Below are positions 26,760-36,835 of a stretch of 64,000 bases of DNA, in pieces; the first letter of the stretch is position 1; each line of letters opens with the position of its first letter. The position numbers were made by a program, and so were the translations under genes. Below the pieces are notes generated by a model. The model made no database searches and was not told the DNA's origin. It saw only the letters and a list, made by a program, of their open reading frames with translations. Origin of the DNA: Pantoea sp. CCBC3-3-1 (GTDB lineage Bacteria; Pseudomonadota; Gammaproteobacteria; Enterobacterales; Enterobacteriaceae); contig NZ_CP034363.1 of the NCBI RefSeq assembly GCF_007981265.1, positions 2,046,001 through 2,110,000 of the forward strand, in the 5' to 3' direction.

Positions 26760-28289
26760 ATGGCGATCAACACCGGGGTATTCTCTTCCGCACCGCTGCT
26801 TGGCATCAGCGGCGTCAGTAAAACTTTTCCAGGCGTAAAGGCGCTGGACAATGTCTCCTTTTCCGTATGCAGCGGAGAAATTATGGCGCTGCTGGGGGAA
26901 AACGGCGCCGGAAAATCCACGCTGATTAAAGTCCTGACCGGCGTGTACCAACGTGATGCCGGAAGCATTGAGCTGGCGGGTAATAAAATCAATCCGCGCA
27001 GTACGGCGGAAGCGCAAAAGGCGGGTATTGGCACCGTCTATCAGGAAGTGAATCTGCTGCCTGATATGTCGGTTGCCGATAACCTGTTTATTGGCCGTGA
27101 ACCCAAACGTTTCGGCTTTATCAATCGCCGCAAGCTGGTCAGGCAGGCGAATGCCTTACTCAACAATTATGGCTTTGAGTTGGATGTGACCAGGCCGCTG
27201 GGTCAATATTCAGTGGCGATGCAGCAGATTATTGCGATTTGCCGCGCCGTCGATCTTTCGGCCCAGATATTGATCCTCGACGAACCGACGGCCAGCCTGG
27301 ACGCCAGCGAAGTCGAAATGCTGTTTACGCTGATGAATCAGCTAAAAGCCCGGGGTATGGGGCTGATTTTTGTCACGCATTTTCTCGATCAGGTCTACAA
27401 GGTCAGCGATCGAATCACCGTTTTACGCAACGGGCAATTCGTCGCTACGCGGGAAACCCGCGAGCTGCCGCGTCTGGAGCTGATTAAGCTGATGCTGGGA
27501 CGTGAGCTGCTGGAAACCGCGCTACAGCGCGCGGGCAGCACCTTAAAAAGCAATCAGCCGGTGGTGGAATTCCAGGATTACGGCAAGAAAGGGACCATCG
27601 AACCGTTTAGCCTGAGCGTCCGTCCTGGCGAAGCGGTTGGCCTTGCCGGTCTGCTTGGCTCGGGACGAACCGAAACCGCTGAGCTGCTGTTTGGCATTAA
27701 ACGTGCCGACAGCGGCAGCGCCTTCATCAGGGGAAAAAAACGCACGATCCGCACGCCTGCTCAGGCATCCCGTCTGGGCATGGGCTTTTGCCCGGAAGAT
27801 CGTAAAACCGACGGCATTATCGGTGCGGCGTCGGTGCGGGAAAATATTATTCTGGCCCTTCAGGCCCAGCGGGGCTGGCTCCGCCCGGTTAAGCGGCGTG
27901 AACAGGAACAGATAGCCGAACGCTTTATCAAAAGCCTGGGTATTCGTACGCCTCACGCAGAACAACCCGTCGAGCTGCTCTCGGGCGGCAATCAGCAGAA
28001 GGTTTTACTTTCACGCTGGCTGGTGACAAAACCGCAATTCCTGATCCTCGACGAGCCAACGCGCGGCATTGATGTCGGCGCCCACGCGGAAATCATTCGC
28101 CTGATCGAATCGCTCTGCGCCGATGGGCTGGCGCTGCTGGTGATCTCCTCAGAGCTGGAAGAGCTGGTGGGCTATGCCGATCGGGTGGTGATCCTGCGGG
28201 ATCGCCAGCAGGTGGCAGAAATTTCGCTGGCCGAGCTTTCGGTGGCCGCCGTGGTTAACGCAATTGCGGCTGGGGGGACATATGCTTGA
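26760..28289 (+). CDS. ytfR: Galactofuranose ABC transporter ATP-binding protein
   Basis: A 509-residue tandem ABC ATPase of the sugar (CUT2) class. The N-terminal domain has GENGAGKST, and a degenerate second domain has LLGSGRTETAELLFG. The stretches GTVYQEVNLLPDMSVADNLF, GFCPEDRKTDGIIGAASV and [16 protein letters not shown] match E. coli YtfR. It energises the YtfT/YjfF permeases. Its end overlaps ytfT by 8 bases. Confidence 0.96.
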   Translation: MAINTGVFSSAPLLGISGVSKTFPGVKALDNVSFSVCSGEIMALLGENGAGKSTLIKVLTGVYQRDAGSIELAGNKINPRSTAEAQKAGIGTVYQEVNLLPDMSVADNLFIGREPKRFGFINRRKLVRQANALLNNYGFELDVTRPLGQYSVAMQQIIAICRAVDLSAQILILDEPTASLDASEVEMLFTLMNQLKARGMGLIFVTHFLDQVYKVSDRITVLRNGQFVATRETRELPRLELIKLMLGRELLETALQRAGSTLKSNQPVVEFQDYGKKGTIEPFSLSVRPGEAVGLAGLLGSGRTETAELLFGIKRADSGSAFIRGKKRTIRTPAQASRLGMGFCPEDRKTDGIIGAASVRENIILALQAQRGWLRPVKRREQEQIAERFIKSLGIRTPHAEQPVELLSGGNQQKVLLSRWLVTKPQFLILDEPTRGIDVGAHAEIIRLIESLCADGLALLVISSELEELVGYADRVVILRDRQQVAEISLAELSVAAVVNAIAAGGTYA

Positions 28290-29292
28290 GACTCATCTCA
28301 CATCGGAAAAAAGGCCAAAGCGTTTTCCACGAGGAATGCCGCAAATTGCGGCGCTGATCCTGGTGCTGCTCGCCGACAGCCTGGTGACGCACAACTTCTT
28401 TGCTATTCATCTTCAGGATGGCCGTCTTTTTGGCAGCCCCATCGATATCCTTAACCGTGCCGCGCCCGTTGCGCTACTGGCCATCGGCATGACGCTGGTG
28501 ATTGCGACCGGCGGCATTGATTTGTCGGTCGGGGCGGTGATGGCGATTGCGGGCGCAACGGCGGCGACGCTGACGGTAGCCGGACACAGCCTGAGCATCA
28601 TCGTGCTTGCCACGCTGGGCGTGGGGATTCTTTGTGGCGTATGGAACGGCGTGCTGGTGGCGTTACTGAAAATCCAGCCGTTTGTGGCCACGCTGATCCT
28701 GATGGTGGCCGGACGAGGCGTCGCACAGCTGATCACCCAGGGGCAAATTGTGACCTTTGACAGCGAAGCGCTTGCGCGGCTTGGCAGCGGCACGCTGTGG
28801 CTACTGCCGATACCGCTCTGGATAACGCTGATGCTGGCGCTGCTGGTCTGGCTGCTGGTGCGCAAAACGGCGCTGGGTATGTTTATTGAAGCCACAGGCA
28901 TCAACCTGCGGGCGGCGCGAAATGCCGGGGTAAACGGCTCGGCTATTGTGATGAGCACCTATATTATCAGCGGCTTTTGTGCGGCGGTGGCCGGGCTGAT
29001 CGTCACCGCGGATATTCGCGGGGCGGATGCCAACAACGCCGGTCTGTGGCTGGAACTGGACGCGATTCTGGCGGTAGTAATTGGCGGCGCGTCGCTAATG
29101 GGCGGACGCTTCAACCTGCTGCTGTCGTTAACCGGCGCACTGATCATTCAGGCAATGAACACGGGTATCTTACTTTCCGGTTTTCCGCCTGAGCTGAATC
29201 AGGTGGTAAAAGCCGTTGTCGTCATGGCCGTGCTGCTGATCCAGGCTCCGGGCTTTATCAACCTGTTCAGGCGAGGGCGCCCACGTGTTTAA
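28282..29292 (+). CDS. ytfT: Galactofuranose ABC transporter permease YtfT
   Basis: A 336-residue CUT2-type permease with 8-10 hydrophobic segments. Marks are LLAIGMTLVIATGGIDLSVGAVM and LWLELDAILAVVIGGASLMGGR. The ATG at 28282 (MLETHL) is preferred to an in-frame start six codons earlier, because GGGGGG lies just upstream and it gives an 8-base overlap with ytfR. It pairs with YjfF as a heterodimeric channel. Confidence 0.94.
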   Translation: MLETHLTSEKRPKRFPRGMPQIAALILVLLADSLVTHNFFAIHLQDGRLFGSPIDILNRAAPVALLAIGMTLVIATGGIDLSVGAVMAIAGATAATLTVAGHSLSIIVLATLGVGILCGVWNGVLVALLKIQPFVATLILMVAGRGVAQLITQGQIVTFDSEALARLGSGTLWLLPIPLWITLMLALLVWLLVRKTALGMFIEATGINLRAARNAGVNGSAIVMSTYIISGFCAAVAGLIVTADIRGADANNAGLWLELDAILAVVIGGASLMGGRFNLLLSLTGALIIQAMNTGILLSGFPPELNQVVKAVVVMAVLLIQAPGFINLFRRGRPRV

Positions 29293-30268
29293 ACGTCATC
29301 TGCCATTAACCATTACACTGCTGGTGTTTGTCGCGGGCTATCTGTTCTGCCTGAGCCAGTATCCTGGATTTGCCTCCACGCGGGTTATTGCCAACATTCT
29401 GACCGATAACGCGTTTCTCGGTATTATCGCCGTCGGCATGACGTTTGTGATCCTCTCCGGCGGTATCGATTTATCGGTCGGCTCGGTAATCGCTTTTACC
29501 GGCGTGTTTCTGGCTCGGGCGATAGGCGATTTCCATCTCGATCCCTGGCTGGCGTTTGCCCTGGTGCTGGTCATGGGGTCCGCTTTTGGCGCGCTGATGG
29601 GCTGGCTGATCGATGCGCTGAAAATTCCGGCGTTTATCATCACGTTAGCGGGGATGTTTTTTCTGCGCGGCAGCAGCTACCTGGTGGCGGAAAGTTCGAT
29701 TCCGATCGATCATCCGCTTTACACGACGCTGTCCGGCATGGCATGGAAAATTCCCGGCGGCGGCCGTCTCAGCCTGCTGGCCGTGGTTATGCTGCTTGTG
29801 GTTGTGGTGGGCATTGTGCTGGCACACCGCACCCGCTTTGGCAATCAGGTCTATGCCGTTGGCGGTAATGCCACCTCGGCCCAGCTTATGGGGATCTCCA
29901 CGCGCAGCACAACGGTGCGCGTCTATATGCTGTCCTCCATGCTGGCGACGCTGGCCGGCATCGTCTTCTCAATCTATACCTCTGCAGGCTATGCCCTGGC
30001 AGGCATGGGCGTGGAACTGGACGCGATTGCCTCGGTAGTGATTGGCGGAACGCTGCTTTCTGGTGGGGTTGGCACCGTGCTGGGCACGCTGTTTGGCGTG
30101 CTGATTCAGGGATTAATCCAAACCTGGATCAACTTTGACGGCACGCTCAGCTCCTGGTGGACAAAAATCGCTATTGGCATATTGCTGTTTGCTTTCATTG
30201 CGCTACAGCGGCTGCTAACGGTGATATGGGAGCGGCAGCAAAATGCACCGGTGAAGCGGCTCACCTGA
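29285..30268 (+). CDS. yjfF: Galactofuranose ABC transporter permease YjfF
   Basis: A 327-residue CUT2-type permease starting with GTG, coupled by an 8-base overlap to ytfT. The stretches GMTFVILSGGIDLSVGSVIAF, ALKIPAFIITLAGMFFLRG, GNATSAQLMGISTRSTTVR and NFDGTLSSWWTKIAIG follow E. coli YjfF closely. It completes a full importer in the order Q-R-T-F, the same as in E. coli but at a different chromosomal place. Confidence 0.95.
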   Translation: MFKRHLPLTITLLVFVAGYLFCLSQYPGFASTRVIANILTDNAFLGIIAVGMTFVILSGGIDLSVGSVIAFTGVFLARAIGDFHLDPWLAFALVLVMGSAFGALMGWLIDALKIPAFIITLAGMFFLRGSSYLVAESSIPIDHPLYTTLSGMAWKIPGGGRLSLLAVVMLLVVVVGIVLAHRTRFGNQVYAVGGNATSAQLMGISTRSTTVRVYMLSSMLATLAGIVFSIYTSAGYALAGMGVELDAIASVVIGGTLLSGGVGTVLGTLFGVLIQGLIQTWINFDGTLSSWWTKIAIGILLFAFIALQRLLTVIWERQQNAPVKRLT

Positions 30269-30428
30269 AGTTTTACTTATGCGAGCGCGTTTCCATGCGG
30301 GATGGCAATTACGAAAAAGTGAAAATTTTAGCGTGACTGGTCTCACATTCAGAAATTAACGGCGTTGTCAGGGGAACACGAAGCGGAGTAGTGTCCCCCG
30401 ACACAGGGCGTAACTGTAATGCAGGCGA
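30269..30428 (+). other. Structured intergenic segment after yjfF
   Basis: This segment between yjfF and the strong terminator contains a stem made of GGGGAACAC (30370-30378) and GTGTCCCCC (30392-30400), then GC-rich sequence ending in GCAGGCGAAACC. Together with the downstream terminator it could be a small RNA, a leader of the sulfatase-maturase gene, or simply the 3' end of the ytf operon. It does not match any riboswitch consensus I can recall. Confidence 0.35.
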
Positions 30429-30481
30429 AACCTGAGAAAGCGACATGCAGAGTAATGCTGTCGCTTTCTCAGGTTTTTTTT
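30429..30481 (+). terminator. Strong Rho-independent terminator
   Basis: The perfect 17-bp inverted repeat AACCTGAGAAAGCGACA / TGTCGCTTTCTCAGGTT can be extended by GCA/TGC near the loop, and is followed by TTTTTTTT. It reads rightwards and ends either the ytfQRT-yjfF transcript or an independent small RNA. Confidence 0.9.
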
Positions 30482-30560
30482 CGCTCAAAAAAGGGACCAC
30501 CGGGAAAAGCCGCATCGGATAGCGGTTTCCGGCAACGCATATGACCACCAGGGAGGTGTG

Positions 30561-31790
30561 ATGAAGGCGCAACGGCAGAATTTTCAGCTTATCGCGAAGC
30601 CATCGGGTTCGCTCTGCAATCTCCATTGCGATTACTGCTTCTATCTTGAAAAAGCGCAGCTCTATCCACAGGGTCAGCACCACGGGAAAATGAACGGCGC
30701 AACCCTCGAAAACTTTATCCGGCAGCACATCGACGCACAGCAGGCCGACGTGGTCGACTTTATCTGGCAGGGGGGAGAACCCACCCTGCTGGGCCTCGAT
30801 TTTTTTCGCGAAGCCGTGCGGCTTCAGCAGCACTATCGCCACGGCAAAACCATCAACAATTTTTTCCAGACCAACGGTATTCGCCTTAACGATGCGTGGG
30901 CGCTGTTTTTTAAAACGCATCGGTTTTTGGTGGGAATCTCGCTGGATGGCGACAAGGCCAGCCACGATTTATACCGAAAAACGCGGGCCGGAGACGGCAC
31001 TTTTGACGCTGTTATGACCGGACTGGCGGCGTTAAAGCGCCATCATGTCGAGTTTAATACGCTCACCGTCATTAACGCTGACAACGTTAAAAAGCCGCTG
31101 GAGATTTACCATTTTCTCAAGCGCGCTGGCAGCCGTTATCAGCAATACATCCCGCTGGTAGAGCGGCAGAGCACACAGCCGGATGCCGATGGCATGACGC
31201 TGATCCAGCCCGATTTCAGCGGTCAGTGTCGGGTCGCACCCTGGTCAACCCCCGCCAAAGCCTGGGGACGCTTTCTGAATACGCTGTTTGACCACTGGAT
31301 ACAGCATGATTTCGGCTCGGTGTTTGTGATGAATTTTGAGCAAACGCTGGCGAGCCTGACCGGCCTGCCTGGCATCTGCGTACACAGTGAAACCTGCGGC
31401 GGCAATCTGGTGCTGGAAGCCAACGGTGATGTTTACGCCTGCGATCACTTTGTCTGGCCTGAATACAAACTCGGCAATATCAACCAGAACACGCTGGCCT
31501 CCCTGGTGAATAGCGAAAATCAGGAGGCGTTCGGCCAGCGAAAGCTCAACAATCTCAGTGCCGACTGTCTGAAATGCAGCGTACGGGCGCAGTGTCATGG
31601 CGGCTGTCCGAAGCACCGTTTTCTGTTGGCTGGCGACGGCAGGGCCAACAAAAATTATTTCTGTGACGGTCTGTCCCTGCATCTGCACCATTGTCTGCCC
31701 GTCATGCGCGAATTATTGCCGCTGATGCATCAGCAGCTTCCCGCCCAGCGCATCAGGAAGATCATGAAAAAATATTATCAGGGAGGGTAA
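30561..31790 (+). CDS. Anaerobic sulfatase-maturating enzyme (radical SAM)
   Basis: A 409-residue radical SAM/SPASM protein that oxidises the active-site Ser or Cys of a sulfatase to formylglycine. The radical SAM cluster motif is CNLHCDYC, and GEPTLLGLDFFREAV and NTLTVINADN follow. The C-terminal auxiliary-cluster part has CGGNLVLEANGDVYACDHF and CLKCSVRAQCHGGCPKHRF. GGGAGG precedes the ATG at 30561; an adjacent GTG one codon earlier is too close to it. The adjacent secreted sulfatase is the obvious substrate. Confidence 0.95.
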   Translation: MKAQRQNFQLIAKPSGSLCNLHCDYCFYLEKAQLYPQGQHHGKMNGATLENFIRQHIDAQQADVVDFIWQGGEPTLLGLDFFREAVRLQQHYRHGKTINNFFQTNGIRLNDAWALFFKTHRFLVGISLDGDKASHDLYRKTRAGDGTFDAVMTGLAALKRHHVEFNTLTVINADNVKKPLEIYHFLKRAGSRYQQYIPLVERQSTQPDADGMTLIQPDFSGQCRVAPWSTPAKAWGRFLNTLFDHWIQHDFGSVFVMNFEQTLASLTGLPGICVHSETCGGNLVLEANGDVYACDHFVWPEYKLGNINQNTLASLVNSENQEAFGQRKLNNLSADCLKCSVRAQCHGGCPKHRFLLAGDGRANKNYFCDGLSLHLHHCLPVMRELLPLMHQQLPAQRIRKIMKKYYQGG

Positions 31791-31883
31791 CGACATCATA
31801 ACAAGCAGCGGTCTTTACATTGCTTCGCCATCCTTTAATAACGGCACGCCCAGCGGAACGGGCGTCAAAAAGAGAGGTCGACT

Positions 31884-33554
31884 ATGAAAAACAGATTAAC
31901 GATGCTGGCGCTCTGTTGCAGCGTTACGGGCGGAGCAGCCTGGGCGCAGGGGAACGTCAATGCAGCCCCTTTAGCGCCAACGCAAAACAAGCCGAATATT
32001 GTTTATATCCTTCTCGACGATCAGCGCTATGACGCCTTCGGCTTTATCAATCCGAGAATTACCACGCCGCACATGGATGAGATCGCCCGTAACGGCACCT
32101 GGTTTAAAAACGCGTTTGTCACCACCTCACTCAGTTCGCCAAGCCGGGCCAGCATTCTGACGGGCATGTATGTCCATAATCATGGCGTTTCCGATAATAA
32201 TCCGTCTGATTTATCGCGCCTGCATTATTTCCCCGAAAAGCTGCGGGATGCAGGTTATCAGACCGCCTTCTTCGGCAAGTGGCATTTTGGCGGTGCCGAT
32301 AAAACGGCGAAAGCCGGATTTGACCGCTGGGTTGGGCTGCTGGGGCAGGGCGATTACTATCCGATCAATATGTTTGGTGAACAGGCCATGTTAAATATTG
32401 ACGGCAGGCTCACGCCGCAAAAAGGCTATATCACCGATGAGCTGACCGATTATGCCCTCGACTGGCTGAATCAGACCGACAAAAACAAGCCTTTTATGAT
32501 CTACCTGTCGCACAAAGGCGTGCATGCAGATTTTTATCCTGCGGTGCGGGATAAAGGCAAACTCGCCAGCGTTAATTTCCCGCTGCCTGACACCTGGGCC
32601 GATACCGACGCAAACTATGCCGGAAAGCCGATGTGGGTGCGCAACCAGCGTAACAGCTGGCATGGGGTGGATTATCCCTACAATAAAAAAATGGATTTGC
32701 AGCAGTTTCAGCGCGACTACTACGAGACGCTGATCGGCGTGGATAATAGCGTCGGAAAGGTTCATGCATGGCTGAAGCAGCGCGGGCTGGATAAAAACAC
32801 CATCATTATGGTCATGGGTGATAACGGCTTTATGTTTGGCGAACATGGTTTAATTGATAAACGAGCCGCCTATGAAGAGTCAATGCGCGTGCCGCTGATT
32901 GCCTCGGGGCCGGGCTTCGCTAAAGGCCAGGTGGTAGAGGATGTGGTTGCCAATATCGATATCGCGCCAACCTTACTTGATGCGGCGGGCATTGCCAAAC
33001 CGACGAACTATGATGGTGAAAGTTTCCTCGGGCTGGGTACGCAGCGCAAAAACATGCCGCCGAGAAAAGACTACTTCGTGTATGAATATTTTTGGGAATA
33101 CAACTTCCCGTACACCCCGACCACGTTAGCTATTCGCACGCCGGAGTTTAAATACATTCAGTATTACGGCGTGTGGGATAAAGAGGAATTGTACAATATT
33201 GCGAAAGATCCGCAGGAGAAAAACAACCTGATTGACGCCACCGATAAAAAGACGATTGATACCAAAATTGCACTGAGGAAAAAGCTATTTGAGAGCCTGA
33301 AGGATCATAACGGGGCGAACATTATTCCTTATAACGAAAGAAACAGTCAGGGCATGGTTTTCCGCCATCAGCCGGAAGGCAAAAAGCTGGCCGATTTTCC
33401 TGCCGAATGGCTCAGGGGCAACAATCCGCGTGATAAATACAGCGGCGTCATTCCGGATGAGTATCATAAAGAGCAGGCCAGTGAAAAGGTCTTTGCTTCC
33501 TTTGAAAAAACCGAGAGGCTGGTTGCAGAGATGCTTAAACAACGGCAGGAATAG
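31884..33554 (+). CDS. Secreted type I sulfatase with Ser-type maturation motif
   Basis: A 556-residue sulfatase of the alkaline phosphatase superfamily. A Sec signal (MKNRLTMLALCCSVTGGAAWA) directs it to the periplasm. Metal ligands start at YILLDDQRYD. The catalytic motif is S-S-P-S-R-A-S-I-L-T-G, where the first Ser of SPSR is replaced by a Ser-type precursor of formylglycine rather than Cys. FFGKWHFGG and GDNGFMFGEHG supply further active-site residues. Its layout resembles arylsulfatases and N-acetylglucosamine-6-sulfatases; the substrate is not evident. The maturase gene lies 93 bases upstream, consistent with the known need for anSME to modify Ser-type sulfatases before export. Confidence 0.93.
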   Translation: MKNRLTMLALCCSVTGGAAWAQGNVNAAPLAPTQNKPNIVYILLDDQRYDAFGFINPRITTPHMDEIARNGTWFKNAFVTTSLSSPSRASILTGMYVHNHGVSDNNPSDLSRLHYFPEKLRDAGYQTAFFGKWHFGGADKTAKAGFDRWVGLLGQGDYYPINMFGEQAMLNIDGRLTPQKGYITDELTDYALDWLNQTDKNKPFMIYLSHKGVHADFYPAVRDKGKLASVNFPLPDTWADTDANYAGKPMWVRNQRNSWHGVDYPYNKKMDLQQFQRDYYETLIGVDNSVGKVHAWLKQRGLDKNTIIMVMGDNGFMFGEHGLIDKRAAYEESMRVPLIASGPGFAKGQVVEDVVANIDIAPTLLDAAGIAKPTNYDGESFLGLGTQRKNMPPRKDYFVYEYFWEYNFPYTPTTLAIRTPEFKYIQYYGVWDKEELYNIAKDPQEKNNLIDATDKKTIDTKIALRKKLFESLKDHNGANIIPYNERNSQGMVFRHQPEGKKLADFPAEWLRGNNPRDKYSGVIPDEYHKEQASEKVFASFEKTERLVAEMLKQRQE

Positions 33555-33601
33555 CAGGCGCCAGACAGCGCACGTCAGGAACGGTGTAATAAGCGTGGCG
33601 T

Positions 33602-33629
33602 ACCGGGACAGCCGTCGGGCGGTCCCGGT
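33602..33629. terminator. Convergent hairpin between the sulfatase gene and araA
   Basis: ACCGGGAC and GTCCCGGT form an 8-bp stem extended, after one mismatch, by GCC/GGC around GTCG. It lies between convergent genes and may terminate both. The flanking T tract is short. Confidence 0.55.
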
Positions 33630-33637
33630 TTGAGTCA

Positions 33638-35143
33638 TTAACGTTGATTCAGTCGATAGTAGGCTTCGTTCCAGCGCAGCGCGTCCTTAAAGCCGTGCAG
33701 CGTGGTTTCTTCATCAATGACCAGCACCTCAATGCCGTGCATTTCGCCATACTGACGCATATCCTCAACCGTCAGCGCCTGGCTGAACACCGTATGGTGC
33801 GCGCCGCCGCCCAGAATCCAGGTTTCAGAGGCGGTAGCCAGGGAAGGCTGAGCACGCCACAGCGCTCGCGCAACCGGCAGTTTCGGCAAAGGCTGGGGCT
33901 GCTCAATAGTGTCCACCGCGTTCACCAGCAGACGGAAACGATCGCCCATATCAATCACGCTGGCATTCACTGCGCGACCCGCCGGCGCAGAGAAAATCAG
34001 GCGTGCCGGATCGGCCTTGCCGCCAATGCCCAGATACTGCACGTCAATTAACGGGCGAGATTCTTTGGCGATAGAAGGGCAGACTTCAAGCATATGCGAG
34101 CCGAGCACCAGCTCGTTGCCGGGTGAGAAGTGGTAGGTATAGTCTTCCATAAATGACGTGCCGCCCGGCAGACCGGTCGCCATCACTTTGAAGATGTGCA
34201 GCAGCGCGGCGGTTTTCCAGTCGCCTTCACCGGCAAAACCGTAACCCTGCGCCATCAGTCGCTGTACTGCCAGCCCGGGCAGCTGTGTCATGCCGTGCAG
34301 CGTCTGGAAATTGGTGGTGAAGGCCATACAGCCTTCATCCTGAAGGAAGCGCTTTATGCCCAGCTCAATGCGAGCCGCATCCAGCACGTTTTGCCGCTTG
34401 TCGCCATTGGCCGCTGCCGCAGGCGTAAAGTCATACAGGCTTTCGTATTCGTCAATCAGGGCATGCAGATCGCCATCGGACACGCTGTTGATCACCTCGA
34501 CCAGGTCGCCCACGCCCCAGCCGTTAACTGAATAACCAAACTGGATCTGCGCTGCAACTTTATCGCCTTCCGTCACCGCGACTTCGCGCATGTTGTCGCC
34601 AAAACGGGCAACCTTAAGCTGTGCACTGGCCTGTTTCGCCGCAGCGGCACGCATCCATTTACCAATGCGCTCCTGGGCGGTTTTATCCTGCCAGTGACCC
34701 GTTACCACGCTGTGTTGCAAACGCATACGCGCGCCGATAAAACCGAATTCACGGCCGCCGTGCGCGGTTTGGTTAAGATTCATAAAGTCCATATCCATGC
34801 TCTCCCACGGAATTTCCGCGTTGAACTGGGTATGAAATTGCAGCAGCGGCTTGTTGAGGATCGACAGGCCGCCAATCCACATTTTTGCCGGAGAGAACGT
34901 GTGCAGCCAGGTAATAATGCCCAGGCAGTCTTCGGCATGGTTGGCCTGACGGCACAGGGCCAGCGCTTCATCCGGACTTTTTACCAGCGGCTTCAGCGTC
35001 AGAGTAAACGGCAGATTACCGCCACGATTAAGCCCGTCCACCACTTGCTGTGCATGCTGTTCCACCTGACGTAACGTCTCCGCGCCGTAAAGATGCTGAG
35101 TACCGATGACAAACCAGACGTTGAGCGCGTTGAGCTGAGTCAT
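33638..35143 (-). CDS. araA: L-arabinose isomerase
   Basis: A 501-residue enzyme converting L-arabinose to L-ribulose. Marks are [19 protein letters not shown], the metal-binding and active-site region with MEDYTYHF and [12 protein letters not shown], and [21 protein letters not shown] precedes the ATG. It follows araB by 9 bases. Length equals that of E. coli AraA. Confidence 0.97.
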   Translation of the reverse strand: MTQLNALNVWFVIGTQHLYGAETLRQVEQHAQQVVDGLNRGGNLPFTLTLKPLVKSPDEALALCRQANHAEDCLGIITWLHTFSPAKMWIGGLSILNKPLLQFHTQFNAEIPWESMDMDFMNLNQTAHGGREFGFIGARMRLQHSVVTGHWQDKTAQERIGKWMRAAAAKQASAQLKVARFGDNMREVAVTEGDKVAAQIQFGYSVNGWGVGDLVEVINSVSDGDLHALIDEYESLYDFTPAAAANGDKRQNVLDAARIELGIKRFLQDEGCMAFTTNFQTLHGMTQLPGLAVQRLMAQGYGFAGEGDWKTAALLHIFKVMATGLPGGTSFMEDYTYHFSPGNELVLGSHMLEVCPSIAKESRPLIDVQYLGIGGKADPARLIFSAPAGRAVNASVIDMGDRFRLLVNAVDTIEQPQPLPKLPVARALWRAQPSLATASETWILGGGAHHTVFSQALTVEDMRQYGEMHGIEVLVIDEETTLHGFKDALRWNEAYYRLNQR

Positions 35144-35152
35144 AAAATCTCC

Positions 35153-36835
35153 TTAAACATTGGACAGGCGTGGGGCGAACTGCGGTTCGGCCACTTCACA
35201 CCATTGAAGGTAACGCTGATAAAGTTGCTGATAGCGATCCACGCGGCTGAGGTCGGGCTGTAGCGTGGTCGCGATTGGGCTGGCCATTTTTTGCTGGGCG
35301 GCAGGGACATCGGCGTAGACACCAGCGGCAACAGCGGCAAAAATCGCGGCGCCCAGCGCACAGCACTCGTCGGAGGCCACAATATCCAGCGGACGGTTCA
35401 TGACGTCACAGCAGACCTGCATAATTGCCGGGGATTTGCGGGCGATCCCGCCAAGGGTAAGCAGGTTTTCTACAGGAATATCCTGGCGCTCGAAACACTC
35501 CATAATGGCGCGTGCACCAAAAGCGGTGGCCGCAATAAAACCGCCAAACAGGGCTGGCGCATCGGTTCCCAGATTCAAATCGGTGATAACGCCTTTCAGT
35601 CGCTGATTGGCAAAAGGCGTGCGGCGTCCGTTAAACCAGTCAAGCACCACCGGCAGATGGTCCAGCTGGGGATCGGCCGCCCAGGCCTGGGTCAGTTCGT
35701 TGAGCAGGTTTTTCTGAATGCTTTCCAGATCGCCCTGAAGATGAGGATGTTTCTCTGCGGCCTGAACCAGCGGCCAGCTGAGCAGGCGGCTGAACCAGGC
35801 ATACATATCACCAAACGCGGACTGTCCCGCTTCCAGACCTATCATTTGCGGCACCACGCTGCCGTTAACCTGGCCGCAGATGCCCTTGATGGCGCGTTCG
35901 CCGACGCGTTCAGGGTCGGCAATCAGGATGTCGCAGGTTGAAGTGCCAATCACTTTAACCAGCGTATAAGGACCCGCACCTGCGCCAACCGCGCCCATAT
36001 GACAGTCGAATGCGCCACCGGAAAGGGTCACAGTTGCAGGCAGCCCCAGGCGCGATGCCCACTCGGCGGTAATCTGGCCGACAGGGCGATCGGCAGTCCA
36101 GGTCTCGCTGAACATTGGCGTATCCAGATGCGCTGCCAGCATCGGATCCAGCGCATCCAGAAAGGCGCGATCCGGCAAACCCTGCCACTCAGGATGCCAT
36201 AACGATTTGTGACCGGCGGCGCAACGTCCCCGACGGATTGCCTCCGGCGCAGTGGTGCCGCTCAGTAACGCCGGCACCCAGTCGCATAATTCAATCCAGG
36301 CCACCGCCGCTTCGCGTACTTCGCGGTCTTCGCGGCTTACGTGCAGGATTTTGGCCCAGAACCATTCTGAAGAATAAATACCGCCGATAAAGCGAGAATA
36401 ATCAGCAAACTGGCCACTGTGGCACAGCGCCGTGATCTCTTCCGCTTCTTTAATGGCGGTATGATCTTTCCACAGAACGAACATCGCGTTGGGATTTTCA
36501 GCAAATTCCGGACGCAGCGCCAGTACGTTGCCATCGCGATCGATGGGGGCTGGCGTTGAGCCTGTTGAATCGACACCGATACCCACGACGTTTTCACGCT
36601 GGGCAGGGGTTAATTTAGTGACAACGTCACGAATGGCCTGTTCGAAAGCGTCAATGTAGTCCTGCGGATGGTGACGAAACTGATTGATGCGGCTCTGACA
36701 ATAAAGGCCTGCTTTCCAGCGAGGATAAGCCACAACCTGGGTTTGCAACTCCTTGCCGCTGGCGCAATCTACCGCCAGCGCCCGCACTGAATCGCTGCCA
36801 AAATCCAAACCTATTGTGATGGCGTCCTTCTGCAT
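35153..36835 (-). CDS. araB: L-ribulokinase
   Basis: A 560-residue FGGY-family kinase that phosphorylates L-ribulose. The N-terminal ATP-binding fold reads [49 protein letters not shown] and [15 protein letters not shown] are AraB-specific. The start MQKDAITIG is chosen over an in-frame start seven codons earlier, on the basis of family alignment and GGAGAG upstream. No araD follows araA, unlike the E. coli araBAD order. Confidence 0.96.
   Translation of the reverse strand: MQKDAITIGLDFGSDSVRALAVDCASGKELQTQVVAYPRWKAGLYCQSRINQFRHHPQDYIDAFEQAIRDVVTKLTPAQRENVVGIGVDSTGSTPAPIDRDGNVLALRPEFAENPNAMFVLWKDHTAIKEAEEITALCHSGQFADYSRFIGGIYSSEWFWAKILHVSREDREVREAAVAWIELCDWVPALLSGTTAPEAIRRGRCAAGHKSLWHPEWQGLPDRAFLDALDPMLAAHLDTPMFSETWTADRPVGQITAEWASRLGLPATVTLSGGAFDCHMGAVGAGAGPYTLVKVIGTSTCDILIADPERVGERAIKGICGQVNGSVVPQMIGLEAGQSAFGDMYAWFSRLLSWPLVQAAEKHPHLQGDLESIQKNLLNELTQAWAADPQLDHLPVVLDWFNGRRTPFANQRLKGVITDLNLGTDAPALFGGFIAATAFGARAIMECFERQDIPVENLLTLGGIARKSPAIMQVCCDVMNRPLDIVASDECCALGAAIFAAVAAGVYADVPAAQQKMASPIATTLQPDLSRVDRYQQLYQRYLQWCEVAEPQFAPRLSNV

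Noticed and set aside
30309..30965. A long minus-strand open frame (218 codons) covering the structured intergenic segment and the start of the radical SAM gene.
   Set aside because: Most of it is antisense to the well-supported maturase gene and it spans the terminator; no ribosome-binding site was seen.
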